From Methanomassiliicoccales archaeon LGM-RCC1 (lineage in GTDB: Archaea; Thermoplasmatota; Thermoplasmata; Methanomassiliicoccales; Methanomethylophilaceae), in assembly GCA_030168575.1 (NCBI GenBank), contig CP115555.1:1600212-1664211 (forward strand): 64,000 nt of DNA. Reading direction: 5' to 3'. Position numbers and translations under genes: made by a program. Below are positions 42,262 to 51,918 of the stretch, in pieces. Each line of letters opens with the position of its first letter. Position 1 is the stretch's first letter. The notes under the pieces were generated by a model, which saw only the letters and a list, made by a program, of their open reading frames with translations, made no database searches and was not told where the DNA came from.

Positions 42262-43302
42262 ATGGATGCGGCTGCCAAAAGCAACTACGATTTCCAGAAG
42301 ATAATCGCAGTTGTTGGATTCTCGTTGATGACGATCAAATTCGTCGCTTATTATCTGACGGGTTCTATGGCCATCCTTACCGACGCATTGGAATCCATCG
42401 TCAACGTGGTAGCTGCTTTCGTAGGATTGTACGCCCTTTATCTATCTGCCCAGCCGCCTGACAGAAGCCATCCGTTCGGACACGGTAAGATCGAGAACGT
42501 ATCGGCCACCATAGAAGGAACGATGATTCTCATCGCTGGTGCATTGATCATCTACGAGTCCATACTGTCATTCTTCAACCCAGGTGAGATTAGACAGCTG
42601 GACATCGGACTGGTCATCGTCGCTCTGGCCGCTGGAGTCAACTATGCAGTAGGAAAAGCTGCCATCCGTAAAGGGAAGAAGACGCGCTCGCCGGCACTGG
42701 TTGCAAGCGGAAAGCACCTCTGCTCAGACACCTACTCTTCGATAGGGATCATCTTAGGTCTGCTGGTTGTCTACGCCGCCTTGGCCATGGGTTACGATGC
42801 AGCTTGGCTCGACTCATCCATCGCCATCATCTTCGGTGTTATCATAGGATACACCGGGCTCAAGGTCATCAGAAAGAGCATCGACGACTCCATGGACAAG
42901 AACGATGAGGAGTTGATGGCCGATCTGGCCGATCTTCTCAACGAGTACAGGCACGACGATTGGATCGATGTTTACAGGCTCAGGATGATCAAGTACGGGC
43001 ATGGACTGTTCGTGGACCTCCATCTGATATTACCACAGGACATGACGGTCACCCATACCTACGAAGAGGAAACGCAACTCGCCGAAGCGATCAAATGGAA
43101 ATTCGGTGAAACGGTTGACATCTCCATAACCCCCACGCCATGCAATGAGCTGATGTGCAGATTCTGCAACAGGAACTGCTTCAACAGGAATGAGGACTTC
43201 CAGCATTACCTTGTATGGACGACGGAGATGCTGATGACTCCTGAGATGCACACTCCTCCGAGGCTCATAACCATCGACGATTCTTTAAAGACGAAAGACT
43301 GA
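42262..43302 (+). CDS. Cation diffusion facilitator with Cys-rich C-terminal tail
   Basis: Metal/proton antiporter for a divalent metal (Zn, Fe, Mn, Co or Ni). The 346-residue protein has TM segments with the metal site LTDALES...V (about 44-50) and HLCSDTYSS (about 154-162), where the family usually has HxxxD, then PPDRSHPFGHGKIE (about 75-88), and a cytosolic ferredoxin-like domain. Unusual is a C-terminal CNELMCRFCNRNC (about 294-306) that could sense or pass on metal. ATG 42262 is used, with a TATA-like GATTTATAG about 25-30 bases upstream; TTG 42247 is the earlier start. Confidence 0.85.
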   Translation: MDAAAKSNYDFQKIIAVVGFSLMTIKFVAYYLTGSMAILTDALESIVNVVAAFVGLYALYLSAQPPDRSHPFGHGKIENVSATIEGTMILIAGALIIYESILSFFNPGEIRQLDIGLVIVALAAGVNYAVGKAAIRKGKKTRSPALVASGKHLCSDTYSSIGIILGLLVVYAALAMGYDAAWLDSSIAIIFGVIIGYTGLKVIRKSIDDSMDKNDEELMADLADLLNEYRHDDWIDVYRLRMIKYGHGLFVDLHLILPQDMTVTHTYEEETQLAEAIKWKFGETVDISITPTPCNELMCRFCNRNCFNRNEDFQHYLVWTTEMLMTPEMHTPPRLITIDDSLKTKD

Positions 43303-43311
43303 TTCACCGCC

Positions 43312-43890
43312 ATGGCACAGGACATCCCTGCGGAGATAACAGCAGTCGGACTGGACGACTGGTACGATTCGTTCAACGACCTAGACAAGGTCAAGGTTAA
43401 GAGATACCTGGGTCGCATAGACACCACGTCGAAGCAGAACTTCCTAGTAGATCTCATGAACCGTACTAGCGAGGACCATAACTACAAGCTAGCTGTCAAG
43501 ATCGGTGAGTATGCCCTGTCCCAAGACCTATCGGATTATGACAGATTCATCGTCACAGAATCTTACATCGAGGGACTGTTCGGTGCCGAGCAATACGATG
43601 AGCTCAACAAAGCGTGCTGCGATAATCTGGACCTCTTCCCCAGCATCAAGGACAGATTCCTGGAGGATAATGGAGGGGTACTGCCCAAGGTCATTCACTG
43701 CCGTAACAGGTTGATCGACGTTATGGTCGGAGTCTATGCAGACTATGAAGGCGCAATAGAGGCATTGGATGACTTCGTGGAGATCGGCATACTGGAGCCC
43801 GATGAGCTCCCCTACAGGAAGCAGAGCCTCAAGATCCACAAGATGCAGAGGACCTTCGATAACGTTTTCTCGATGCGTCCGAAGGAATGA
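43312..43890 (+). CDS. Hypothetical helical-repeat protein
   Basis: A 192-residue soluble protein, all-helical by composition, with a pattern suggesting TPR-like hairpins (KLAVKIGEYALSQDLSDYD, EGAIEALDDFVEIGILEPDE). No catalytic motif. It follows the CDF gene by nine bases and is probably cotranscribed with it. Its last 62 bases overlap the convergent CutA-like gene. Family not recognised. Confidence 0.55.
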   Translation: MAQDIPAEITAVGLDDWYDSFNDLDKVKVKRYLGRIDTTSKQNFLVDLMNRTSEDHNYKLAVKIGEYALSQDLSDYDRFIVTESYIEGLFGAEQYDELNKACCDNLDLFPSIKDRFLEDNGGVLPKVIHCRNRLIDVMVGVYADYEGAIEALDDFVEIGILEPDELPYRKQSLKIHKMQRTFDNVFSMRPKE

Positions 43891-44227
43891 CGCTCTTCCA
43901 GGATATCATCGGAATGATATCGATGGCGGGCTCCTGATAGGGGTGATGTTCGGCCATCGTGCTGATTACCGCCTCGAGATCCTTTTCCTTCACAGCGAAC
44001 TCCAGCCTCATCTCGTCTGCGACCTCGACCTTTCCGATCTCTCCGAGATAGGGATTGGATCCTTTGAGTGGTCTCCATGTCCCCTTTACCGGCCAGTAGG
44101 AGAATACACGGTCATAGTTCGGATAGATAGGCTCCATGACCTCATTTATCGAATCCATCAGACCCTGAAGGAACTCCGCAGGGACATTAACTCCGATCTT
44201 GTAGATGTCAGGCTTTGCTTGCGTCAT
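43829..44227 (-). CDS. NIF3-associated/YqfO-CutA-like domain protein
   Basis: A 132-residue protein with the ferredoxin-like fold found inserted in YqfO/NIF3 and related to CutA1: IYKIGVNVPAEFLQGLMDSI, then GTWRPLKGSNPYLGEIGKVE (about 49-68) and HHPYQEPAIDIIPM (about 94-107). These stretches match the stand-alone YqfO-C-like proteins. The basic, serine-rich tail (about 115-132) is encoded in the zone overlapping the convergent gene and may not be conserved. Start ATG overlaps the preceding PHP gene by 20 bases; function unknown, metal binding suspected. Confidence 0.65.
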   Translation of the reverse strand: MTQAKPDIYKIGVNVPAEFLQGLMDSINEVMEPIYPNYDRVFSYWPVKGTWRPLKGSNPYLGEIGKVEVADEMRLEFAVKEKDLEAVISTMAEHHPYQEPAIDIIPMISWKSVIPSDASRKRYRRSSASCGS

Positions 44228-45155
44228 ATTCTCTGATGATGCGGTCGATTTCCGCCAGACGCTCCGGTATCTGCTTTATCATCTTCTTGGCGCCTCTGTG
44301 GAGGTAGGCCGTGCTTAGCGTGGTTGCTAGTCCGCTCATCCATGGAGTGGTATACGCATAAGCCGCGAATATCCCGGTGACCTTCTTGAGATCGTTTATA
44401 CTGAGGATCTTCTCGATGAGATGGTCGTCCTCGGGCTGCTCCAGCTTTCCTGCTAGAGCCTGCTTGAGGAGCTTAGCGCCTCCTAGTGCGACCTCTATGC
44501 TCCACTGCACCTGTCCGAGGACGGGTGCAGGAACTCCCATGGCCTTGGTAGTCCTGTTGAGAATGGATTTCCTGAAATCGTCCGCGGTGGTCCCCTCGAA
44601 CTCCGTCCAGTTGTAGCCTGATGTATACAACGAGTGCGCATCCGAACCGGACATCTCCGCCCATCTCTTGGGATACTTGTCCATGACCATCTTGGCGAAC
44701 ATGTTGGAGTAGGCATCTGGGTGCCCTCCGTTGATTGTCTCGAATCCGTCGATGTCCAGGGTGAGGATCTGTTCCTTCAGTCCGAAAACATGGTAACTGA
44801 AGGGATGGGGGGCGATAACGATCCCGTCCTGCTCGCGGATGATGTCTATGGTCTCTTCGATCGGAAGGTCCTCAGGGATCCTCTCATTGAGGAAGAGTCC
44901 TATGACCTCCCCGTCATGAGTGGTTATCTCCTCTCCGACGATGACCTCGATGTCGTCGTACTTCTTCGCGTACTCCTGAGCGATGAACGCTGCTCTGGTC
45001 TCGTCGTGGTCGGTGATGGCGATGACGTCCATCCCGTTCTCCCTTCCCTTGTCCACCTGCATCGCCGGAGAAATCACAGACTCCGGGAACTTCATGACTC
45101 CGAGCTTCGAGAACCCAGAGTACTGAGTGTGCAGATGTGTGTCGGCTTTTCCCAT
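44208..45155 (-). CDS. PHP-domain phosphoesterase
   Basis: A 315-residue protein with PHP metal motifs: KADTHLHTQYSG (3-14), AITDHDE (about 47-53), GEEITTHDGE (about 74-83), APHPFSYH (about 116-123) and SGSDAHSL (about 171-178). Likely a metal-dependent phosphohydrolase; no polymerase domain. ATG 45155 follows GGGGGAT, whereas the longer frame from 45281 lies inside the ABCE1 gene. It is 13 bases after abce1 and overlaps the YqfO-like gene, so the three form an operon. The C-terminal 100 residues (ALGGAKLLKQALAG...) are of no known family. Confidence 0.85.
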   Translation of the reverse strand: MGKADTHLHTQYSGFSKLGVMKFPESVISPAMQVDKGRENGMDVIAITDHDETRAAFIAQEYAKKYDDIEVIVGEEITTHDGEVIGLFLNERIPEDLPIEETIDIIREQDGIVIAPHPFSYHVFGLKEQILTLDIDGFETINGGHPDAYSNMFAKMVMDKYPKRWAEMSGSDAHSLYTSGYNWTEFEGTTADDFRKSILNRTTKAMGVPAPVLGQVQWSIEVALGGAKLLKQALAGKLEQPEDDHLIEKILSINDLKKVTGIFAAYAYTTPWMSGLATTLSTAYLHRGAKKMIKQIPERLAEIDRIIREYDASKA

Positions 45156-45168
45156 TATTATCCCCCGT

Positions 45169-46959
45169 TTATTGATTTGTCTGCTGGAGAGCGTCGGAAT
45201 AATAGTACTCGCCCTTGGATTTCTGTTCCCTGTCCAGCCTGGACTCGGGCTTGTTGATCCTCGGACGGTGCGAATCCGCATCCCTCCTGAATGTTATGTC
45301 CACTGCAGCGAGGAACTTGTTCATTCCGTCGCGCATGTCGAAAGGCCCTTCGCCTATACCGTGATGCCCGGGATCGCCGCCGAATACCATCATCGAATCC
45401 GAGACCATGTCAAGGAAGTAGATATCATGGTCGACGATCATTCCGCTGCGTCCGGTCTTCTCCATCATCCTCCTGATGGTCTTCGCGGCATTCATCCTCT
45501 GGTTGGAATCCAGATATGCCGAGGGCTCATCGAAGAGGTACATGTCCGCCTCGGTCGCCAGGCACATCGTGATGGCGACACGCTGCAGTTCTCCTCCGGA
45601 GAGGTTCTTGACCTGTTTGTCCATGAGATGCTTGATGCCCAGGGGCTCCAGCACCTCACCGTTGAAGAAGCTCGTATTGACCGTGTCGTAGTACTTCATG
45701 AAGAGAAGGTCCTGAACCGTACCGTCGAAATCCGCTGAGATGTACTGGGGCTTGTAGGCCACCTTGACCTTGTTGTCCATATCTCCCGAATCGGGTTCCA
45801 CGGCACCGGCCAGCATCTTTACGAACGTTGTCTTTCCGGTCGCATTGGGACCTACGATTCCGACGGATTCACCGATCTTCACAGCGCCTCCGGAGATGTC
45901 CAGCTTGAACTCTCCGAAGTCCTTCTTGAGATCCTTGAAAGAGATGATGTCAGCAGTCTGCCAGTCTGCCCTGGGAGGCGATGCCTCGAACTCGATGGGC
46001 CTGTCCCTGAACCTGATGTTCTCCTCGGGAAGGTATCCATCCAGATAGACGTTGATGGCTGTCCTGACCTGCCTAGCCATGGTGAACACTCCGTATGCTC
46101 CCTCGGTACCGTAGACGACGTTGACGTTGTCCGCTAGGAAATCGAGGATCGCCAGATCGTGCTCGATGACCATGACCTGCTTCTCTACGCTCAGCTCCTT
46201 GATCAGTCTCGCCATCTTCACCCTCTGATAGATGTCCAGGTAGGATGTGGGCTCATCGAAGAAGTAAACGTCGGCCTCCTTCATCATGGTGGCTGCCATC
46301 GCGAGACGCTGAAGCTCTCCTCCCGACAGCTTGGACAGTTCCCTGTCCAAGACCTCGGTCAGATCAAATATCTCGGCGGCCTCCTCCACGGTCATGCGCT
46401 CCTGCACCTTGTTCAGCAGATCCCTGACGACACCATTGGATGCCTTAGGAAGAAGGTCGACGTACTGCGGTTTGATCGCGGTCTTGACCTTTCCCTCATA
46501 GACGTTCTTCAGGTAGTCGTGCAGCTCCGTGCCGGCGAAATGCTTCAGGACCTCTTCCTTGGTCGGGGGGTTCTCGTAGTTACCAAGGTTGGGGATCTCC
46601 GTTCCGGAGAGCATCTTGATCGCTGTGGACTTACCGATCCCGTTGGGTCCGAGGATACCGGTCACGAAACCCCTCTTGGGCACCGGCAGCCTGTACAGAC
46701 GGAAGCTGTTCTCTCCGTATTGGTGGATCATCTGCTCCTTCAGCTCATCGGCCAGACCGATGATCTTGATCGCATCGAAGGTGCACTTGTTGATGCAGAT
46801 ACCGCAGCCTTGGCAGAGTTCCTCGGAGATTATGGGCTTGCCCTTCTCTCCAAAAGTGACGCACTCCACCCCAGTCCTGTTGAGGGGACAAAACTTCTCG
46901 CATTCGTGGTTGCATTTCCTGTTCTGACACCTGTCTATCAGGACCGCTGCTATCCGCAT
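45169..46959 (-). CDS. abce1: Ribosome-recycling ATPase ABCE1 / RLI
   Basis: Splits the 70S ribosome after termination or rescue. The 596-residue protein has the N-terminal Fe-S domain with RCQNRKCNHECEKFC and CQGCGICINKC (about 10-56), two ABC domains with Walker A GPNGIGKST and GPNATGKTT, signatures LSGGELQR (twice), and Walker B VYFFDEPTSYLD and MYLFDEPSAYLD, and the hinge region at the end. A TATA box TTTATATTA (46979-46987, minus strand) lies about 24 bases before ATG 46959, so the transcript is leaderless. Confidence 0.96.
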   Translation of the reverse strand: MRIAAVLIDRCQNRKCNHECEKFCPLNRTGVECVTFGEKGKPIISEELCQGCGICINKCTFDAIKIIGLADELKEQMIHQYGENSFRLYRLPVPKRGFVTGILGPNGIGKSTAIKMLSGTEIPNLGNYENPPTKEEVLKHFAGTELHDYLKNVYEGKVKTAIKPQYVDLLPKASNGVVRDLLNKVQERMTVEEAAEIFDLTEVLDRELSKLSGGELQRLAMAATMMKEADVYFFDEPTSYLDIYQRVKMARLIKELSVEKQVMVIEHDLAILDFLADNVNVVYGTEGAYGVFTMARQVRTAINVYLDGYLPEENIRFRDRPIEFEASPPRADWQTADIISFKDLKKDFGEFKLDISGGAVKIGESVGIVGPNATGKTTFVKMLAGAVEPDSGDMDNKVKVAYKPQYISADFDGTVQDLLFMKYYDTVNTSFFNGEVLEPLGIKHLMDKQVKNLSGGELQRVAITMCLATEADMYLFDEPSAYLDSNQRMNAAKTIRRMMEKTGRSGMIVDHDIYFLDMVSDSMMVFGGDPGHHGIGEGPFDMRDGMNKFLAAVDITFRRDADSHRPRINKPESRLDREQKSKGEYYYSDALQQTNQ

Positions 46960-46978
46960 AGGGTTGCCGATTCACTCT

Positions 46979-46987
46979 TAATATAAA
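46979..46987 (-). promoter_or_regulatory. TATA box of abce1
   Basis: Reads TTTATATTA on the minus strand; the distance to the ATG at 46959 matches a leaderless archaeal transcript. The remaining gap to the MATE gene (46990-47221) holds a small inverted repeat TGTCTG/CAGACA near 47062-47077 and a TATA-like TTAATATAG near 47189. Confidence 0.55.
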
Positions 46988-47221
46988 TAAGGTGAGAGAA
47001 GAAAGACATCCGAAACGGCGTTCATTGGAGTTAAAAGTCAACTTAACACCACTAATCATAATGTCTGGATTCAGACATCGTATGCTCTCTTTAGTCAAAT
47101 CCTTGTCCGAATCGTTCAAATACTCGTATCTGGGCCTACGAATTTCGAAAGAATACGTCCTCTGTGTGACGATGCTCGGAGATTAAGAGGATTAATATAG
47201 GCGTCGTCAATGGAGAGTTTT

Positions 47222-48598
47222 ATGGCTGACGGAACGGAGGGCGTAAAAGTCCTGCTAGGTGATCAGAGGAAGGGCGTGCTTGCCCTCAGCATCCCCATAG
47301 CGATAGCCCTCTTCGTTCAGAACCTGAACAACATCGTTGATAGTTTCTGGGTTTCCGATCTCGGACAGAATGCCATGGCATCCTTGGGAATCGTATATCC
47401 CGTTTACTGCATCCTCATCGGTATCGGAAACGGTTTGGGAATCGGGGTTTCAGCCGCAATAGCGCGCAACATCGGTATGAAGAATCATGACAACGCCAAT
47501 GGTGTCGCCGCACAGGGACTTCTGACAACATTGGTGATATCTGTAGTACTCACCGTATTCCTAGTGATCACGGCCGAACCCGTCATCGTTCTGATGGGCG
47601 GGGGAGAGATGGTGGAGGAATGTCTGTCCTATGGTCTCCCGATATACCTCGGATCGTTCTTCATCATCCTGAGCGGAGTCATGTCCGGAATGCTCCGCGG
47701 AGAAGGAGCGGCCAGACGCTCGATGGCCATCCAGGTCGTCGGCGCAGCGATCAACATCGTCCTGGACCCCATCATGATCTTCTGGATGGATATGGGTGTA
47801 GCAGGAGCCGCATGGGCCACCGTCATCGCATTCGTGATATCATCGCTGATGGCGTTCTACTGGTATCTCAATACGAACAGCATGTACGTGCGCTTCGAGA
47901 GGAAGAACTTCAGATTCAGCACAAAGCTCCAGAAGGAGATCCTCAACGTTGGTCTTCCCGAATCGATTGAGCTGACGGTGATGAATTTCTTCAACATATT
48001 CCTGAACATCTTCGTAGTGGTGTGTGCGGGAACCGCGGGACTTGCGGTCTACACCATGGTCTGGAGGATAGGATACCTAACGGTCATCCCGGCGCAGGCC
48101 ATGGGAGGTGCGCTCGTCGCCATCTGTTCCGCAGAATACGGCATGAAGGAATTCGACATGATCCGCGATGCTTACAGATTCGCGATTAAGCGTTCATTAA
48201 TCATGCTGCTGGCACTGAACCTGGTGTTCGCCTTGTTGGCAGGCGTACTTGCGGACGTTTTCATCCGCACAGAGGACATGGAATTCATGCACGACGAGAT
48301 GGTCATGTTCACCTACCTGATGGCGATCTTCCTGCCTCCGTTCTCGATGACCTTCATCGGATCGTCTCTGATGCAATCGGTGGAAAAGGCGGGCCACGCC
48401 ATGGTAAACACTCTCCTCAGGAACGTCTTTGTCACCATTGCGTATTGGATAGTCTCCATAACGGTCTGCAGCCTCTTCGGCATCGGAATAGCGCTGATCA
48501 TTGTGGAGAGTCTGGGCGGAATCGCCATGATCATCCACGGCAAGATAGTGCTGGAAAGGGTGGCCAAGCGTGAAACTCAGGCCTCGCCCGCGTGTTAA
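47222..48598 (+). CDS. MATE-family efflux transporter
   Basis: A 458-residue membrane protein with about twelve segments in two homologous halves. SIPIAIALFVQNLNNIVDSFWVS-type first helix (about 25-45), GIGNGLGIGVSAAIARNIG (about 71-89) and PAQAMGGALVAI (about 286-297) are typical of MATE drug/cation antiporters. GGAG lies six bases before ATG 47222, preferred to ATG 47210, which overlaps that site. Substrate unknown. Confidence 0.88.
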   Translation: MADGTEGVKVLLGDQRKGVLALSIPIAIALFVQNLNNIVDSFWVSDLGQNAMASLGIVYPVYCILIGIGNGLGIGVSAAIARNIGMKNHDNANGVAAQGLLTTLVISVVLTVFLVITAEPVIVLMGGGEMVEECLSYGLPIYLGSFFIILSGVMSGMLRGEGAARRSMAIQVVGAAINIVLDPIMIFWMDMGVAGAAWATVIAFVISSLMAFYWYLNTNSMYVRFERKNFRFSTKLQKEILNVGLPESIELTVMNFFNIFLNIFVVVCAGTAGLAVYTMVWRIGYLTVIPAQAMGGALVAICSAEYGMKEFDMIRDAYRFAIKRSLIMLLALNLVFALLAGVLADVFIRTEDMEFMHDEMVMFTYLMAIFLPPFSMTFIGSSLMQSVEKAGHAMVNTLLRNVFVTIAYWIVSITVCSLFGIGIALIIVESLGGIAMIIHGKIVLERVAKRETQASPAC

Positions 48599-48637
48599 GC
48601 CATAAATAAGGCATGCACGATTGAGTGCCGATTCAAA

Positions 48638-50887
48638 ATGTCGAAGGTTTGCATCAACATCGCTTGGCCGTACGCCAATGGGCCAATCCATCTCGGACAC
48701 GTGGCGGGATCCCTCCTGCCTCCAGACATATTCAGGAGATACAACCTCCTCCTCGGTAACGAAGTCCTCATGGTGGGAGGATCCGATCAGCACGGAACAC
48801 CCATCACGATCTCCGCTGAGAAGGCTGGCATGACCCCTGAGCAGTATGCCGACAAATACCACGAGATCAACAAGAAAGCGATCGAGGACCTGAACATACA
48901 CTACTTCTTCAACAAGACGCACTGCCCAGTGCACTTCGAGGTCACCCAGAAGATCTTCAAGAAGCTCATGGACAACGGCTACGTCTACGTGAAGGAAACA
49001 GAGCAGTACTTCTGTCCCAAATGCAACCGCTTCCTCCCCGACAGGTACGTCGAGGGAATCTGTCCCAAATGCGGAGCAGAGAAATCGCGTTCAGACCAGT
49101 GCGATGCATGCGGCACCACCTTCGAACCCGGCGATCTCAAGGAACCATACTGCACACTGTGCGGCTCCACCCCTGAGATCAGGCCCACCAAGCACTTCTT
49201 CCTGAAGCTCAGCGCCTTCACGGACAGACTCATCGATTACGTCAAGGACAAGGACTACTGGAGATCCAACGTCAAGACCTTCACTCAGAACTGGTTGCAG
49301 GGCGAGGGCCTTACCGACAGGGCCATCACCAGGGACATGTCCTGGGGAGTCCCCATCCCGATGGAGGGCTGGGAGGATAAGGTCATCTACGTTTGGTTCG
49401 AGGCCGTCATCGGTTACCTCTCGGCATCCGTGGAGTACTCCAGGCAGATTGGCAAGCCAGACTACTGGAAGGAGTTCTGGCAGAATCCGGAGTGCAAGCA
49501 CTACTATTTCATCGGAAAGGACAACATACCTTTCCATTCCATCATCTGGCCCGCCATCCTCATGGGTGTCGGCGGAATGAATCTGCCTTACGACATCCCC
49601 GCCAACGAGTACCTCATGATCGGCGGAGGAAAGCTCTCCAAGAGCCGCGGAGGGGCCATCGACATCCCCAGCGTTCTCGAGAAGTACGATGCGGACATCG
49701 TCAGGTACTACCTGTCTGCCGTCATGCCGGACACCCACGATTCAGAGTTCACATGGGAGGACTTCCAGACCAAGACAAACACGGAACTGGTCGCCAACCT
49801 CGGTAACTTCTTCCACAGGTCACTGGACTTCTCCAAGAAGAACTTCGGAACCATCCCTGCAGGAGAGGACGACCCCGAAGTCACCAAGGCCATGGAGGAT
49901 GCTCTCAAGGAGTTCAACGAGTGCCTCAGCCACTGCGACTTCAAGAAGGGACTCAAGGCCGTCATGAACCTGTCATCCTTCGGTAACAAGTACTTCAACG
50001 ATGCAGCGCCCTGGAAACTGGTCAAGGAGGACAAGGAGGCCTGCGGAAAGGTCATCTATAACGTTCTCAGGATCGTTCAGGCGCTTTGCGTGCTGTCCTG
50101 GCCCTACGTACCCGCAGCTGCGGAGAAGGTATGGGGATTCCTGGGCAACGAAGGTACCATTGAGGCATCTGGCATCGATGGCGCACTCAAGGGAATGAAG
50201 GTCGGTCAGACTCTGAACGACTCCGTCCCTGTTTTCAAGAAACTGGACATCCCCGAGCTCAAGCAGGAGCAGAAGAAGCAGAGCAACGAACAGCAGCCTG
50301 CCAACTTCACAGGGCCCTTCGCGGACTTCAGGAAACTGGACATCCGCGTCGGAACCATAGTGTCCGTCGAGGACCACCCCGAGGCGGAGAAGCTGTATGT
50401 CCTGAAGGTCGATCTCGCAGAGGAGGACGGCCCCAGGCAGCTGGTCACGAACATCAAATCCATCTTCCCCAAGGACTACATGATGGGCAGGAGGCTCCTG
50501 GTCATCACCAACCTCAAGAAGGCCAAGTTCCGCGGTGTGGAATCATTCGGAATGCTCATGGCTGCGGACGACGAGGCCGTAGGCGGAAACCACCTGGCCC
50601 TCCTGAAGCCTAACATCGATGTACCCAACGGAACGAAGCTCAACTGCGGAATGGAGAACTCGTCCTCGAGGATCGAGCTGAAGCAGTTCGAAGCTGTGAC
50701 GATCAAGGTCTCGTCCATAAAGGACGGCAAATTCATGGGCAAGGACATCAAGCTCCCTGCAACCCCCCCGAGAATGGTAACGGCGATAGTCGATGGAGAC
50801 AACGTCATCCCGTTCGGCGACGGAAAGGATTGCGTTATAACCATCGATGATGATTCGGGTATCATCGATGGAGCAGACGTGAGATGA
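48638..50887 (+). CDS. metG: Methionyl-tRNA synthetase
   Basis: Charges tRNA-Met. The 749-residue protein has the HIGH-type motif PIHLGH (16-21), a zinc-knuckle domain with four CxxC pairs (CPKC, CPKC, CDAC, CTLC; about 126-177), the KLSKS loop (about 331-335), an anticodon-binding helical domain, and a C-terminal OB-fold tRNA-binding domain (FADFRKLDIRVGTI, about 564-577) joined by a lysine/glutamine-rich linker. The next gene overlaps its stop by four bases. Confidence 0.96.
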   Translation: MSKVCINIAWPYANGPIHLGHVAGSLLPPDIFRRYNLLLGNEVLMVGGSDQHGTPITISAEKAGMTPEQYADKYHEINKKAIEDLNIHYFFNKTHCPVHFEVTQKIFKKLMDNGYVYVKETEQYFCPKCNRFLPDRYVEGICPKCGAEKSRSDQCDACGTTFEPGDLKEPYCTLCGSTPEIRPTKHFFLKLSAFTDRLIDYVKDKDYWRSNVKTFTQNWLQGEGLTDRAITRDMSWGVPIPMEGWEDKVIYVWFEAVIGYLSASVEYSRQIGKPDYWKEFWQNPECKHYYFIGKDNIPFHSIIWPAILMGVGGMNLPYDIPANEYLMIGGGKLSKSRGGAIDIPSVLEKYDADIVRYYLSAVMPDTHDSEFTWEDFQTKTNTELVANLGNFFHRSLDFSKKNFGTIPAGEDDPEVTKAMEDALKEFNECLSHCDFKKGLKAVMNLSSFGNKYFNDAAPWKLVKEDKEACGKVIYNVLRIVQALCVLSWPYVPAAAEKVWGFLGNEGTIEASGIDGALKGMKVGQTLNDSVPVFKKLDIPELKQEQKKQSNEQQPANFTGPFADFRKLDIRVGTIVSVEDHPEAEKLYVLKVDLAEEDGPRQLVTNIKSIFPKDYMMGRRLLVITNLKKAKFRGVESFGMLMAADDEAVGGNHLALLKPNIDVPNGTKLNCGMENSSSRIELKQFEAVTIKVSSIKDGKFMGKDIKLPATPPRMVTAIVDGDNVIPFGDGKDCVITIDDDSGIIDGADVR

Positions 50888-51543
50888 AAGCGGACCTTCA
50901 CGTGCATACCGAGTTCTCCCCTGACGGGTACACGACCATGGAGCAGCTGGTCGAGACAGCGAAAGCTCATGGGATTGGTTGCATCGCGGTCACCGATCAC
51001 AACGAGTTCAAGGCATACGATCTGCTGAAGGATAACAAGGACGTCATAATCATCCCTGCCGAGGAGGTATCTTCCAAGGAAGGACACATAGTCGCACTCG
51101 GCATAGACAGACTGATTCCCCGCGGGTATTCCATCCAGGAGACCATCGATATGATCCATGAAGCCGGAGGATACGCCATAGCCGCCCACCCTTACAGATG
51201 GTGGTCCGGCCTCGGGGAGAAGAACACGATGAAATATCCCTTCGACGGAATCGAGGCGAGGAATGCACGCTCGATCCCTTCGGCGAACATCAAATCGGAG
51301 AGGCTTGCCAAGAAGATTGGCAAGCCGATAACAGCCGGATCCGATGCACACACGCCCGGACGCATAGGATGGGGATATGTGGAGTTACCTGATACCATCG
51401 CCAACTGGAGGGAGGCCGTGGATTACATCATGTCCGGGGAGATCAAGGAGCCTCACAGCCACAGCCGTCATTTCGATCAGACCCTCAGGTATGGTGGGAA
51501 ATCCATCAGCCAGTGGATGCTCCGCGGCTTCAAGAAGATGTGA
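50884..51543 (+). CDS. PHP-domain phosphoesterase, small form
   Basis: A 219-residue PHP protein with DLHVHTEFSPDG (4-15), VTDHNE (about 35-40), AEEVSSKEGH (about 60-69), AAHPYR (about 100-105) and GSDAHT (about 152-157). All metal ligands are present. It starts at the ATGA overlap with metG, so it is translationally coupled. Related to the 315-residue PHP protein at 44.2 kb but shorter. Nucleotide or phosphoester hydrolysis is likely; substrate unknown. Confidence 0.85.
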   Translation: MKADLHVHTEFSPDGYTTMEQLVETAKAHGIGCIAVTDHNEFKAYDLLKDNKDVIIIPAEEVSSKEGHIVALGIDRLIPRGYSIQETIDMIHEAGGYAIAAHPYRWWSGLGEKNTMKYPFDGIEARNARSIPSANIKSERLAKKIGKPITAGSDAHTPGRIGWGYVELPDTIANWREAVDYIMSGEIKEPHSHSRHFDQTLRYGGKSISQWMLRGFKKM

Positions 51544-51545
51544 AC

Positions 51546-51836
51546 ATGCCATCCGGCGCAAATTCTCTGGAAAAGGTCAGATCCGTACTCCCCGAGATAA
51601 CTGCCCGCAAGATGATGGGCGAGTACCTCCTGTACATGGACGGAATCCTGTTCGGCGGCATCTATGATGACAGGCTACTCCTGAAGATCACCAAAGCCTC
51701 GTCCACCATGCTCAAGGAATACGATTCCGCATTCCCCTATGACGGCGGAGGAGAGATGATACTGTTCTCCGAGCCATATGACGAAGAACTTCTGAAGAAA
51801 GTCGTCATGGCCATGGTACCCGAACTCAGGAAATGA
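51546..51836 (+). CDS. TfoX N-terminal-domain protein
   Basis: A 96-residue protein: LPEITARKMMGEYLLYMDG, then LFGGIYDDRLLLKITKASS and AFPYDGGGEMILFSEP, the pattern of the TfoX N-terminal domain (often FGG.gly.dg..fa.i). Stand-alone copies are small proteins of unknown role. ATG 51546 begins two bases after the PHP stop; the longer frame overlaps that gene. Third gene of the metG operon. Confidence 0.75.
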   Translation: MPSGANSLEKVRSVLPEITARKMMGEYLLYMDGILFGGIYDDRLLLKITKASSTMLKEYDSAFPYDGGGEMILFSEPYDEELLKKVVMAMVPELRK

Positions 51837-51918
51837 TTTCGAACATTCGTCCGGCACAATACATACTAAAAACAATTAATGCAGTCCACCTCCCATCAGT
51901 TCACTGAAGGTGAAACAA

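Noticed and set aside
46992..47186. A 64-codon plus-strand frame between abce1 and the MATE gene
   Set aside because: No ribosome-binding site or TATA at the right distance, contains the abce1 promoter side, and the residues show no protein-like pattern. More likely untranslated promoter DNA.
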